Numbered from the stretch's first letter, positions 14,187 through 22,350 are shown. The stretch is DNA of 26,193 nucleotides from UPXZ01 sp964541615 (GCA_964541615.1 CAZIRA010000029.1:1-26193); one strand, 5' to 3'. Numbers and translations are program-made. Notes: generated from the sequence alone by a model not told the origin.

Positions 14187-14211
14187 TCCCCTTTCAGGGG
14201 GTTAGGGGGCC
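14187..14211. repeat. GC-rich palindromic intergenic element, right copy
   Basis: TCCCCTTTCAGGGGGTTAGG followed by GGGCC matches the opposite-strand copy at 14058-14083 with small differences and ends nine bases before the dapB ATG. The 103-base spacer between the copies is AT-rich and shows no gene. Near-matches to TAnnTTTG with one extra base occur there (for example near 14162-14170), but none is exact. Confidence 0.75.
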
Positions 14212-14220
14212 AAAGCTTTT

Positions 14221-14937
14221 ATGAAAATAGCATTAATCGGATACGGAAAAATGGGTAAAACCATTGAGCGGATTGCACTTGAACGCGGACATGAAATTGT
14301 GTCGGTCATCGATGTGGACAACCGCGAGGAGTTTGAATCGGAATCATTCAAAAGCGCCGATGTGGCCATAGAATTTACAGTACCGGGCGTGGTGATGGAA
14401 AATTACGTGAAAGCCTTCGCTGCAGGAGTTCCTGTGGTTTCAGGAACAACCGGCTGGACAGAACACCTTGAAGAAGTAAAAACTGTGGTTCGCAAGAACA
14501 ATTATACACTGTTTTGGTCCTCAAATTTTAGTCTGGGCGTAAATATTTTCATGGAAGTGAACAAGCACCTTTCCAAAATCATGAATCAATTCCCGGACTA
14601 CAACGTGGAAATGACCGAAGTGCACCACACACAGAAACTGGACGCTCCATCCGGAACTGCCATCACACTGGCAGAAGGAATTTTGGAAAACCTGGACAGA
14701 AAAACAAGCTGGGTTAAAGAAACCGAAAATAATTCTGACGAGCTGGTCATAAAATCCATTCGCGAAGGACAAGTGCCCGGCATCCACACTGTTCGTTACG
14801 AAAGTTCGGTGGACAGCATTGAAATCACCCACGACGCCAAAAGCCGTGAAGGCTTTGCGCTGGGGGCAGTGGTTGCCGCGGAGTTTACGGCAGGGAAAAA
14901 AGGATTTTTGGGAATGGGAGATTTGTTGCAATTTTAA
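14221..14937 (+). CDS. dapB: 4-hydroxy-tetrahydrodipicolinate reductase
   Basis: This enzyme reduces hydroxytetrahydrodipicolinate to tetrahydrodipicolinate with NAD(P)H in lysine and meso-diaminopimelate synthesis. The N-terminal nucleotide-binding motif is GYGKMG (7-12). The catalytic segment EVHHTQKLDAPSGTA spans 133-147, with His135 and Lys139 as the catalytic pair. The length of 238 residues is slightly short, as usual in Bacteroidota. The ATG follows a GC-rich repeat arm. The downstream small gene, lepB and wbqC follow on the same strand with short gaps or overlap, the familiar Bacteroidales dapB-lepB-wbqC order. Confidence 0.95.
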   Translation: MKIALIGYGKMGKTIERIALERGHEIVSVIDVDNREEFESESFKSADVAIEFTVPGVVMENYVKAFAAGVPVVSGTTGWTEHLEEVKTVVRKNNYTLFWSSNFSLGVNIFMEVNKHLSKIMNQFPDYNVEMTEVHHTQKLDAPSGTAITLAEGILENLDRKTSWVKETENNSDELVIKSIREGQVPGIHTVRYESSVDSIEITHDAKSREGFALGAVVAAEFTAGKKGFLGMGDLLQF

Positions 14938-14948
14938 TACGATTGCAT

Positions 14949-15167
14949 ATGAAAACATTTGAAGTTGAGTTAACAAAAACCTACAAAGTAATTATCAGTA
15001 CTGATAATGAAGATAATGAAAGAGCACTATCAGAATTTTTCACCGGAGATATCACCAATTTATCAGCCAAAAGTGATGAAGAGAAGCATAACTTTCAAAT
15101 AAAAGAAATTGAATGCGTAATGAATGAAGCAAATCAAGTTATTGAATTAGAACAAACGAATGACTAA
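14949..15167 (+). CDS. Small conserved-looking protein of unknown function
   Basis: This 72-residue acidic protein lies between dapB (11-base gap) and lepB (20-base gap) on the same strand. I chose the ATG at 14949 over a TTG six bases upstream. It has no signal peptide, membrane helix or cysteine pair; one Cys occurs in IECVMNEA. The pattern KTFEVELTKTYKVIISTDNE suggests a short beta-hairpin followed by helices. Composition matches its neighbours and the frame has ordinary codon use, so I think it is a real gene, but I do not recognise the family. Confidence 0.6.
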   Translation: MKTFEVELTKTYKVIISTDNEDNERALSEFFTGDITNLSAKSDEEKHNFQIKEIECVMNEANQVIELEQTND

Positions 15168-15187
15168 TATAATTATTTCTCACACAT

Positions 15188-16678
15188 ATGACTACTCAAA
15201 CCAAACAACCAACTCCGGCTTCCCGCTTCGACAAGCCTCTCAAGCAGTGGATTAAAGCCATTTCCTGGTGCATACTTTACATTCTCTTTGTAATCTGGCT
15301 GGGCAATTTCTGGTGGCTGCTGGTGTTACCGCTGGTATTTGATACATTTATCACCAAATATATTCCATGGACCTGGTGGAAAAACTCCAAAAGCAACACG
15401 CTTCGAGCGGTGATGAGCTGGGTGGATGCCATCGTTTTCGCACTGATTGCCGTATATCTGATCAACAATTATTTGTTCCAAAATTATCAGATACCGACTT
15501 CTTCGTTGGAAAAAACACTGCTTGTCGGTGATTTTTTGGCTGTGAGCAAAGCAAGCTACGGACCGCGCGTGCCTATGACTCCATTTTCTTTCCCATTGGT
15601 ACAGAATACATTTCCTATAATCAATAAAAATTCATACCTCGAGAAACCACAGGTGAAATACCGCCGTTTGAAAGGACTTGACAAGATAGAACGAAACGAC
15701 ATTGTAGTGTTTAACTTTCCGGCAGGAGATACCATAGCCTTCAAAGTCCAAAATCCCGATTATTACTCTATCTGCTATCAGGAAGGGCTTTCGTACGTTG
15801 TGAATGTATTGAAACAAGAGCCTGCACCGAGCTTGATCTATAAATATGGCAAAGAGATAGTTGCATCCAATTCGGATGTGTACGGCGAAGTAATGTACAG
15901 GCCTGTGGATCGCCGTGAAAATTATGTAAAACGGTGTGTAGGTCTGCCCGGCGATACGTTGTCCATTGTGAATAATCAAGTTTTTATCGACAGCAAACCG
16001 CAGGAAAAATTCCCGGGCATCCAGTTCAACTATTTTGTGCAGACAGACGGCACACGACTTACTAAGTCGCTTATCGATGAGCTGAATATCAGCAATGAAG
16101 ACTACGTGGAATTGAGCAATGCCAATTCGTTCGGACTTATTCAAAAATTGGGACTGAATCCAAATTATCCTGTTTATCATTTTCCGTTGACAGAAGAATC
16201 ATACACAAAACTTCAAAACACACCCGGAGTCACCAAACTTATGATTGAACCGGACTGGCTCTCTTCACAATCCATCGGAGACAATGCCTATCCGCTGGGT
16301 GGAGGAAAAGGCTGGACGCGCGACAATTACGGACCAATCTTCATTCCTGAGAAAGGCTCTACGGTTGCTTTGAATGCAGATACATATCCTATCTATGAGC
16401 GTTGTATCAGAAATTACGAAGGCAACAAACTTGAAAACCGAAACGGACAGTACTACATCAACGACAAACCTGCCACTTCCTATACATTCCAAATGGACTA
16501 CTACTGGATGATGGGCGACAACCGCCACAAATCAGCCGACAGCCGTTCATGGGGATTTGTGCCGGAAGACCACATCGTAGGGCGTCCCATGTTTGTATGG
16601 CTCTCACTCAACAAAGATAAATCACTCTTTGGCGGAAAAATCAGATTTGACAGATTTTTTAAGAATGCGGAGAGATAA
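15188..16678 (+). CDS. lepB: Signal peptidase I
   Basis: This inner-membrane serine peptidase removes signal peptides from exported proteins. Two hydrophobic segments (about residues 24-50 and 77-97) precede the catalytic domain. The serine motif IPTSSLEKTLLVGDF gives nucleophile Ser106, and YVKRCVGLPGD gives the general base Lys248. The C-terminal MMGDNRHKSADSRSWGFV carries the conserved GDNR and SRxWG motifs. About 140 residues lie between Ser and Lys and another large insertion follows, giving 496 residues in place of about 320 in E. coli. Long forms are usual in Bacteroidota. Its last fourteen bases overlap the wbqC start. Confidence 0.94.
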   Translation: MTTQTKQPTPASRFDKPLKQWIKAISWCILYILFVIWLGNFWWLLVLPLVFDTFITKYIPWTWWKNSKSNTLRAVMSWVDAIVFALIAVYLINNYLFQNYQIPTSSLEKTLLVGDFLAVSKASYGPRVPMTPFSFPLVQNTFPIINKNSYLEKPQVKYRRLKGLDKIERNDIVVFNFPAGDTIAFKVQNPDYYSICYQEGLSYVVNVLKQEPAPSLIYKYGKEIVASNSDVYGEVMYRPVDRRENYVKRCVGLPGDTLSIVNNQVFIDSKPQEKFPGIQFNYFVQTDGTRLTKSLIDELNISNEDYVELSNANSFGLIQKLGLNPNYPVYHFPLTEESYTKLQNTPGVTKLMIEPDWLSSQSIGDNAYPLGGGKGWTRDNYGPIFIPEKGSTVALNADTYPIYERCIRNYEGNKLENRNGQYYINDKPATSYTFQMDYYWMMGDNRHKSADSRSWGFVPEDHIVGRPMFVWLSLNKDKSLFGGKIRFDRFFKNAER

Positions 16679-17324
16679 ACGAGTTTCGAGTATCGAGTTT
16701 CGAGTTTCGAGTTTATCCTGCGCATACCTGCCGCCTGTATCATACTTTATGGCCATGATGCAGGCCGATACGGTTTTGCTGGAAGCACAAGAAAATTATG
16801 TAAAACAATCGTACCGAAACCGTTGCAGAATAGCTGCAACCAACGGCATAGAGACCCTGAGCATTCCGGTAGAAAGCCGCAACGGCCAAAAAGCGCCGAT
16901 ACGCGATGTCCGCATTTCTTCACACAGTAATTGGCAGCTGACACACTGGCGCGCCATAACCTCCGCTTACCGCAACAGCCCCTTCTTTGAATATTTCGAA
17001 GATGATTTCAGACCATTTTACGAAAAAAGGTGGACTTTTCTTTGGGATTACAACTTAGATTTGTTAACTTTGGTACTGAAATTATTGGATGCCCAGCCCA
17101 AGATTCAACTAACGGAAAAGTATGATGCTAATCCATTGGATTCAAATGATTTGAGGGAAATAATTCATCCTAAAAAAGAGCCGGTTTTCATTTCAAAACC
17201 TTACTATCAGGTTTTTGAGAACAAACATGGTTTTTTGACGGATCTGAGCATCATCGATTTAATTTTCAACATGGGGAACGAAGCCATTCTCTATCTTCCC
17301 CACCCTGGTTTTGAAAAAGACTAA
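16665..17324 (+). CDS. WbqC-family protein with repeat-encoded N-terminus
   Basis: The WbqC family is found in surface-polysaccharide loci and is thought to have a glycosyl- or acyl-transfer-related role that has not been shown biochemically. Typical motifs are LSCAYLPPVSYF, ENYVKQSYRNRC, HWRAITSAYRNSPFFEYF and DDFRPFYEKRW. To keep the conserved AYLPPVSYF, translation must begin at the ATG at 16665, inside the lepB end, because no other in-frame start lies between there and the motif. Internal ATGs at about 16749 and later would remove it. The intervening codons come from a heptanucleotide repeat (16680-16714) and encode VSSIEFRVSSL. The overlap with lepB suggests coupled translation. Confidence 0.82.
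   Translation: MRRDKRVSSIEFRVSSLSCAYLPPVSYFMAMMQADTVLLEAQENYVKQSYRNRCRIAATNGIETLSIPVESRNGQKAPIRDVRISSHSNWQLTHWRAITSAYRNSPFFEYFEDDFRPFYEKRWTFLWDYNLDLLTLVLKLLDAQPKIQLTEKYDANPLDSNDLREIIHPKKEPVFISKPYYQVFENKHGFLTDLSIIDLIFNMGNEAILYLPHPGFEKD
16680..16714 (+). repeat. Five-copy heptanucleotide tandem repeat in wbqC
   Basis: CGAGTTT occurs five times in tandem, the second copy reading CGAGTAT. The tract lies between the wbqC ATG (16665) and the first conserved codons. A gain or loss of one or two units would shift the frame. With four units the frame would close at a TGA a few codons after the tract; three units gained or lost would restore it. Confidence 0.85.
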
Positions 17325-17369
17325 ACTGATTGAACTACTTTTTTAAATACTAATTATATTAAATAATTT

Positions 17370-17394
17370 CCTCCCCGAAAGGGGATAAAGGAGG
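17370..17394 (+). repeat. GC-rich palindromic element forming the ilvE ribosome-binding region
   Basis: CCCC-GAAA-GGGG (17373-17384) is a hairpin with a GNRA-type tetraloop. The outer CCTCC and GGAGG can pair too. GGAGG at 17390-17394 lies six bases before the ilvE ATG, an ideal Shine-Dalgarno site that is unusual in this phylum and may be partly sequestered by the element. Confidence 0.6.
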
Positions 17395-17400
17395 AGCTTT

Positions 17401-18420
17401 ATGGAAAACATTGATTGGTCAAACATTGGTTTCGGTTATAGACAAACCGACTACAACGTTCGTTGCTCATACAAAAACGGCGAATGGGGCGAAGTACGCA
17501 GCACAACAGACGAAACTATCAACCTGCACATGGCAGCCACCTGTCTGCACTACGGACAAGAGGCGTTTGAAGGCTTGAAAGCTTTCAGGGGAAAAGATGG
17601 AAAAATCCGGATTTTCCGCCTGGATGAAAATGCCAAACGCATGCAGAAGTCCTGCGAAGGAATCATGATGGCACAACTGCCCGTTGAGAAATTTCAAGAA
17701 GCCGTAATCATGGCTGTGAAACTGAACGAACGTTTCATTCCGCCTTATGAAAGCGGTGCTTCGCTATATATCCGCCCGCTGCTGATCGGTACTAGTGCTC
17801 AGGTAGGTGTTAGACCGGCTACAGAGTATGAGTTTATTATCTTTGTAACTCCTGTTGGTCCATATTTCAAAGGTGGTTTCCAAACCACTCCATTCGTAAT
17901 CATGCGTCAGTACGACCGCGCAGCTCCACTCGGAACCGGAACTTACAAAGTTGGCGGAAACTATGCAGCAAGCCTTGTAGCCGGAATGCATGCTCACGAG
18001 TTGGGCTATTCAGCTGTTTTCTACCTCGATGCAAAAGAGAAAAAATACATCGATGAATGTGGTGCTGCCAATTTCTTCGCTATCAAAGACAATACATACA
18101 TCACTCCGGATTCTACCTCTATTCTTCCATCCATTACCAACAAAAGTTTGATGGTTCTGGCAGAAGATCTGGGTCTGAAAGTGGAAAAACGCCACGTGCA
18201 TGTGGATGAACTCGAAACATTTGAAGAAGCAGGTGCTTGCGGTACAGCAGCGGTTATCAGCCCGATTCAGCGGATCGACGATTTTGACTTGAAAAAATCT
18301 TACATATTTTCACCAGACGGGAAACCCGGGAAATGGTGCGAAAGACTGTACAACAAACTACGCGGAATCCAGTACGGTGACGAACCTGATACGCATGGTT
18401 GGGTGACGATTGTGGAATAG
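17401..18420 (+). CDS. ilvE: Branched-chain amino-acid aminotransferase
   Basis: This PLP-dependent class IV aminotransferase interconverts leucine, isoleucine and valine with their keto acids using glutamate. The length of 339 residues and motifs such as YGQEAFEGLKAFRG, GTGTYKVGGNYAAS (PLP lysine Lys183) and DECGAANFFAI place it in the BCAT II type (larger subfamily). The C-terminal GTAAVISPI contributes to phosphate binding. The start is supported by a strong Shine-Dalgarno sequence contained in the GC-rich element. It is probably transcribed alone, ending at the hairpin at 18566-18605. Confidence 0.94.
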   Translation: MENIDWSNIGFGYRQTDYNVRCSYKNGEWGEVRSTTDETINLHMAATCLHYGQEAFEGLKAFRGKDGKIRIFRLDENAKRMQKSCEGIMMAQLPVEKFQEAVIMAVKLNERFIPPYESGASLYIRPLLIGTSAQVGVRPATEYEFIIFVTPVGPYFKGGFQTTPFVIMRQYDRAAPLGTGTYKVGGNYAASLVAGMHAHELGYSAVFYLDAKEKKYIDECGAANFFAIKDNTYITPDSTSILPSITNKSLMVLAEDLGLKVEKRHVHVDELETFEEAGACGTAAVISPIQRIDDFDLKKSYIFSPDGKPGKWCERLYNKLRGIQYGDEPDTHGWVTIVE

Positions 18421-18492
18421 TAACTATCAGTGGGACAGATATTTATGACTGTCATTTTGGCGACAGCCAACCATGAAAGTTGGAAGTTTTGA

Positions 18493-18545
18493 AGTCTGAA
18501 TTATTAAACCGAAGCCTTTTGCGGCGTTTTTTCGGAGTTCAGACT
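18493..18545. other. Nested hairpin in the ilvE to S46-peptidase gap
   Basis: AGTCTGAA (18493-18500) pairs perfectly with TTCAGACT (18538-18545). Within it CCGAA (18509-18513) pairs with TTCGG (18531-18535) and GCC with GGC. The result is a three-tier stem with internal loops. It could be an mRNA end structure of ilvE or part of a small RNA that ends at the terminator downstream. Confidence 0.5.
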
Positions 18546-18565
18546 ACTACAAATACTATCAAAAT

Positions 18566-18605
18566 ACTCTGGCAGCTTCTGAAGGAACTGTCAGTAGTTT
18601 TTTTT
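18566..18605 (+). terminator. Intrinsic terminator downstream of ilvE
   Basis: CTGGCAG (18569-18575) pairs with CTGTCAG (18588-18594) with one G-U, extended by ACT/AGT past a bulged T, and is followed by eight T residues. It separates ilvE from the S46 peptidase gene. Confidence 0.78.
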
Positions 18606-18663
18606 AAGTACTATGACAAAATAAAAAAGCTAAAAGCCCTATTTATTATAAATTTCAAAATTG

Positions 18664-20787
18664 ATGAAAAAGAATCTCTTAATCCTGTTAGCATCTTTTT
18701 TTCTGATTTTCAGCGTAAAAGCCGATGAAGGCATGTGGATGCTTCCATTAGTAGAAAAATTGAACATTCAGAAAATGAAAGGCTTAGGGCTGGAAATGAC
18801 TGCTGAGCAGATTTACAGCCAGGATCAAACAAGTCTGAAAGATGCCGTGGTAATTTTTGGCGGTGGGTGTACCGGTGTGATGGTTTCATCGTCTGGATTG
18901 CTTTTTACAAATCACCACTGTGGTTACAGCGCCATTCAGAAACTGAGCAGTGTCGAACACAATTATTTGAAAAATGGATTCACCGCCAAAACATTGAATG
19001 AGGAACTTCCCTGCAACGGATTGTCTGTAACATTTTTGGTAAAAGTGGAAGATGTGACACCCCGTGTGCTCGAACATATAAAGGATTTAACAGGAAATGC
19101 ACGAGAAAATGCCCTGCAAACCATAGTTGAAGTAATACGCAAAGAAGCCAAAGGCGATACGCACTACACAGCGCAAGTTCGGTCATTTTTCTCCGGAAAT
19201 GAATACTATCTTTTTGTTTACGAGCGATTTAACGATGTTCGCTTAGCTTACACTCCGCCTTCTTCCATAGGAAAATTTGGCGGTGAAACTGACAACTGGA
19301 TGTATCCGCGCCATACCGGAGACTTTTCCGTATTCCGCGTATTTGCTGATAAAAACGGCAGGCCGGCCGAATATTCCAAAGACAATGTTCCTTACATTCC
19401 GAAACATTTTGCACCCGTTTCCAACCAAGGAATCCAGGAAGGCGATTATGCCATGATTTTGGGAAATCCCGGCACAACCGACCGCTATGCCACTTCGTAT
19501 GCTATAAAAAACAGGGTAAAAAACGGCAACAGTGCACGAATTGAGATGCGGGGCGTAAAACAAGATGCCTGGAAAAAATTCATGCTCGCTGATGAAGCAA
19601 TCAATATTGCGTATGCAAATAAATATGTGGGAAGTTCCAACTACTGGAAAAACAGCATTGGGATGAACACAGCTGTGAAAAAACTGGGCGTTATCAAAGA
19701 CAAAGAACAGGAAGAAGCATCTTTTTTGAAATGGGTAAATGCCGAAAACGAACGCAAAGCCAAATACGGGAACGTACTAAGTGAGCTTAGAAGAGACTAC
19801 GAATTTATTGATAAAAATCAGCACGCACTGGAATACCTGCGTGAAGCACTTTCGGTAGGTGTGGAACTTCCCCGCATCGCAAACAATATTCGAAACGCGG
19901 TTAATAAAAAGTTGTCTGCTGAAACGAACCTGGAAAAAGTCGGTGGATTTTACAAAGATTATTATCCGGAAGTGGACAAATTTGCCTTTACAGCACTTTT
20001 GGAGGCTTACAGAAAATCTGTTTCTGCTGATGCCCTACCCGATTTTTACAAAACCATTGATAAAAAATTCAAAGGAAACTACGCGAAATTTACGGATAAT
20101 CTTTTTAGTAAATCCATTTTCGCTTCAAAAGAAAAATTGGAAAAAGTGTTGAAAAAAGGGAATTTTGATTTTTCGAACGATCCAGCCAATCTTTTCTATA
20201 ACGATATTCAGAAGAAAATGAGCGAATTGCGTACCGATGAGTACAACAAAGCACTGAGCAATATCGAAGAAAACAAACGCCTATACGAAGCCGGGCTGAA
20301 AGAATGGGCTGACGACCGCAAAATTTCCCTCTATCCGGATGCCAATTCTACGATGAGGCTGACCTACGGACAAGTGCTTGGATACCAGCCTGCCGACGGA
20401 GCAAAATATGAATATTACACCACAACAAACGGCGTTCTTGAAAAAGAAGATCCAGAAAATCCTGAATTTGTGGTTCCAAATGAATTGAAAGAAGCTATAC
20501 TGAAAGGTGATTTCGGACGTTATATTGACACGAAAACAGGAAAAATGCACGTGGCATTTATCACCAACAACGATATTACCGGCGGAAATTCAGGCAGCGG
20601 AGTGTTCAATGCGAAAGGCGAAGTAATCGGGCTGGCATTCGATGGAAACTGGGAAGCCATGAGCGGCGATATCATTTTCGAACCCAATCTGCAACGGTGC
20701 ATCAACGTGGATATCCGCTATGTGCTCTTCATCATGGAAAAAATAGGCGGAGCAGACAGATTGATAAAAGAACTGACAATCAAATAA
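18664..20787 (+). CDS. S46-family dipeptidyl-peptidase, DPP7-type
   Basis: This periplasmic serine exopeptidase releases dipeptides from peptide N-termini. A signal peptide of about 19 residues ends SVKA before DEGMW; the ATG at 18664 is preferred to a TTG one codon earlier. The catalytic triad is His85 (TNHHCGY), Asp220 (PRHTGDF) and Ser643 (GGNSGSG). Asn211 and Trp212 correspond to the substrate N-terminus anchor in known S46 structures. The residue eighteen after the catalytic serine, which sets P1 preference, is Gly661 (AFDGNWE). Gly is found in DPP7, which prefers hydrophobic P1, while DPP11 has Arg and prefers Asp/Glu. The length of 707 is typical. This fits an organism that uses dipeptides as amino-acid source. 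Confidence 0.93.
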   Translation: MKKNLLILLASFFLIFSVKADEGMWMLPLVEKLNIQKMKGLGLEMTAEQIYSQDQTSLKDAVVIFGGGCTGVMVSSSGLLFTNHHCGYSAIQKLSSVEHNYLKNGFTAKTLNEELPCNGLSVTFLVKVEDVTPRVLEHIKDLTGNARENALQTIVEVIRKEAKGDTHYTAQVRSFFSGNEYYLFVYERFNDVRLAYTPPSSIGKFGGETDNWMYPRHTGDFSVFRVFADKNGRPAEYSKDNVPYIPKHFAPVSNQGIQEGDYAMILGNPGTTDRYATSYAIKNRVKNGNSARIEMRGVKQDAWKKFMLADEAINIAYANKYVGSSNYWKNSIGMNTAVKKLGVIKDKEQEEASFLKWVNAENERKAKYGNVLSELRRDYEFIDKNQHALEYLREALSVGVELPRIANNIRNAVNKKLSAETNLEKVGGFYKDYYPEVDKFAFTALLEAYRKSVSADALPDFYKTIDKKFKGNYAKFTDNLFSKSIFASKEKLEKVLKKGNFDFSNDPANLFYNDIQKKMSELRTDEYNKALSNIEENKRLYEAGLKEWADDRKISLYPDANSTMRLTYGQVLGYQPADGAKYEYYTTTNGVLEKEDPENPEFVVPNELKEAILKGDFGRYIDTKTGKMHVAFITNNDITGGNSGSGVFNAKGEVIGLAFDGNWEAMSGDIIFEPNLQRCINVDIRYVLFIMEKIGGADRLIKELTIK

Positions 20788-20824
20788 ATTAAATATATTT
20801 TTTTTGCAGATCTCAACTTTGTAG

Positions 20825-20867
20825 AAATAACAAAAAGTTTTCTGTAATGGAAAACTTTTTGTTATTT
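20825..20867. terminator. Perfect 18-bp inverted repeat between S46 gene and flippase
   Basis: 20825-20842 is exactly complementary to 20850-20867 around the loop TGTAATG. The stem is AT-rich (AAATAACAAAAAGTTTTC) and is followed by TTAG. It probably ends the peptidase transcript, though weak base composition and the lack of a long T tract leave room for a cruciform or operator role. Confidence 0.65.
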
Positions 20868-20904
20868 TAGCACTCACATACAACACTGATATTAACCTTT
20901 ACAG

Positions 20905-22350
20905 ATGAGTGATAATCTGAAACAAAAAACGCTAAACGCTATAAAATGGTCTGTGGTTGATCGGTTTGGGCAACAGGCTGTGCAACTCATTATCAGCATT
21001 TTACTGGCAAGATGGCTGGATGTTGATGTGTTTGGATTGATTGCCATGCTGGCTGTATTCAATGCACTTTCTTTTGTTTTGGTGGACAGCGGATTTGGTC
21101 AGGCGCTGATCAGAAAAAGAACGAACGATCAGAAGGAATTAAGTACAATTTTCTTTTTCAATCTGTTTATCGGCATTTCGCTGTATCTGATTCTCTTTTT
21201 TTCGGCTCCGCTAATTTCAAATTATTACAACACACCTGAACTAACAAAAATTTCCAGGATAGTCTTTTTATCCATTCCGCTTAATGCCCTGTACCTCATT
21301 CCTTTTGTAAAACTAAGCATGGTGCTTGACTACAAAAGCATTTCAAAAGTCAATATTCTATCCACAGCCATCAGCGGATCCATCGCTTTGGTACTGGCAT
21401 TGCTGAATTTTGGAGTATGGACGCTCGTCTGGCAACTTGTCAGCTTTCATTTCTTCCGGTTTTTCTCGCTGTTTATTTTTATACGCTGGAAACCAACAGC
21501 TTACTTCTCTTTTGACTACATCAGAGAACATTGGAAATTCAGTGCGAATTTATTAGGAACCTCCTCTTTGAATGCTGTTTTTAACAATATATATAACTTT
21601 ATTTTTGGAAAAATTTTCAGTTCCACGGTTTTAGGATATTATTATCAGGCAAACAAGCAGGCAGAAACGGTCAATTACTCGCTCGTAACACTGCTCACAA
21701 CAACTACTTTCAATGTTTTTTCGCAGGTAAACGACGACTTAGACCGATTGAGAAGGATCTTGATATCCTTTATTTCAAAATCAGCATTGATTTCAATTCC
21801 AATTTGTTTTTTCCTGATTTTCAGCGCAGAGGATTTAATTGTTGTTTTGATAAAAGAAAAATGGCTTCCCGCGGTTCCCTTTTTCCAATTAATCTGTATA
21901 GCCAATATTTTTGCACCGCTCTACACGCTCAACCTTAACGCACTGAATTCTATAGGATTATCAAAGAATACATTTAGAATCGAACTTTTCAAAAAAGGAT
22001 TGATATTGTTGTCGATAGCACTTTTGATTAATCAAGAAGCTTTGATAATGATTACCGCGTATGCAGTTATCAGCTGGATTAGTTTTCTTATCTCAACCCG
22101 CGAAATCAAAAAAGCGCTGAATTACTTTTGGATACATCAACTGAAAGATATTTTGCCGTCAATACTGATCGGCATTGCGATAGGAATTGGATGTTTTGCC
22201 ATCACCATGCTGGATTTGACGTACCTTTGGTCGTTGATTTTAAAGGGAGTTATCGCTGCTGCAATATATTTAATGATAATTCGATTTTTCTATAAAGAGC
22301 TGGTTTTTAATATCTTGCAACGAATCAAATTAGTACTTTCAAAAAAATAA
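20905..22350 (+). CDS. Polysaccharide flippase, MOP/PST family (Wzx-like)
   Basis: This 481-residue protein with twelve to fourteen hydrophobic segments belongs to the MOP exporter superfamily, polysaccharide transporter branch. The N-terminal LKQKTLNAIKWSVVDRFGQQ and DVFGLIAMLAVF sequences are typical of lipopolysaccharide/O-antigen repeat-unit flippases. It would move undecaprenyl-linked oligosaccharide across the inner membrane. It converges with the glycosyltransferase gene, with only 26 bases between their stops. The minus-strand sugar genes next to it probably make or assemble the repeat unit that it transports. Confidence 0.88.
   Translation: MSDNLKQKTLNAIKWSVVDRFGQQAVQLIISILLARWLDVDVFGLIAMLAVFNALSFVLVDSGFGQALIRKRTNDQKELSTIFFFNLFIGISLYLILFFSAPLISNYYNTPELTKISRIVFLSIPLNALYLIPFVKLSMVLDYKSISKVNILSTAISGSIALVLALLNFGVWTLVWQLVSFHFFRFFSLFIFIRWKPTAYFSFDYIREHWKFSANLLGTSSLNAVFNNIYNFIFGKIFSSTVLGYYYQANKQAETVNYSLVTLLTTTTFNVFSQVNDDLDRLRRILISFISKSALISIPICFFLIFSAEDLIVVLIKEKWLPAVPFFQLICIANIFAPLYTLNLNALNSIGLSKNTFRIELFKKGLILLSIALLINQEALIMITAYAVISWISFLISTREIKKALNYFWIHQLKDILPSILIGIAIGIGCFAITMLDLTYLWSLILKGVIAAAIYLMIIRFFYKELVFNILQRIKLVLSKK

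Noticed and set aside
14058..14211. CRISPR array or integron site
   Set aside because: There are only two copies, in inverted orientation, with no regular spacer unit.
15632..16180. Minus-strand open frame of 182 codons inside lepB
   Set aside because: It lies fully within lepB with no family motif; it is a shadow frame.
18480..18728. Open frame of 82 codons spanning the end of the ilvE gap and the S46 start
   Set aside because: It crosses the terminator at 18566-18605 and the nested hairpin, and overlaps the S46 signal peptide in another frame; its composition (FFKYYDKIKKLKALFIINFKI) is that of AT-rich non-coding DNA.
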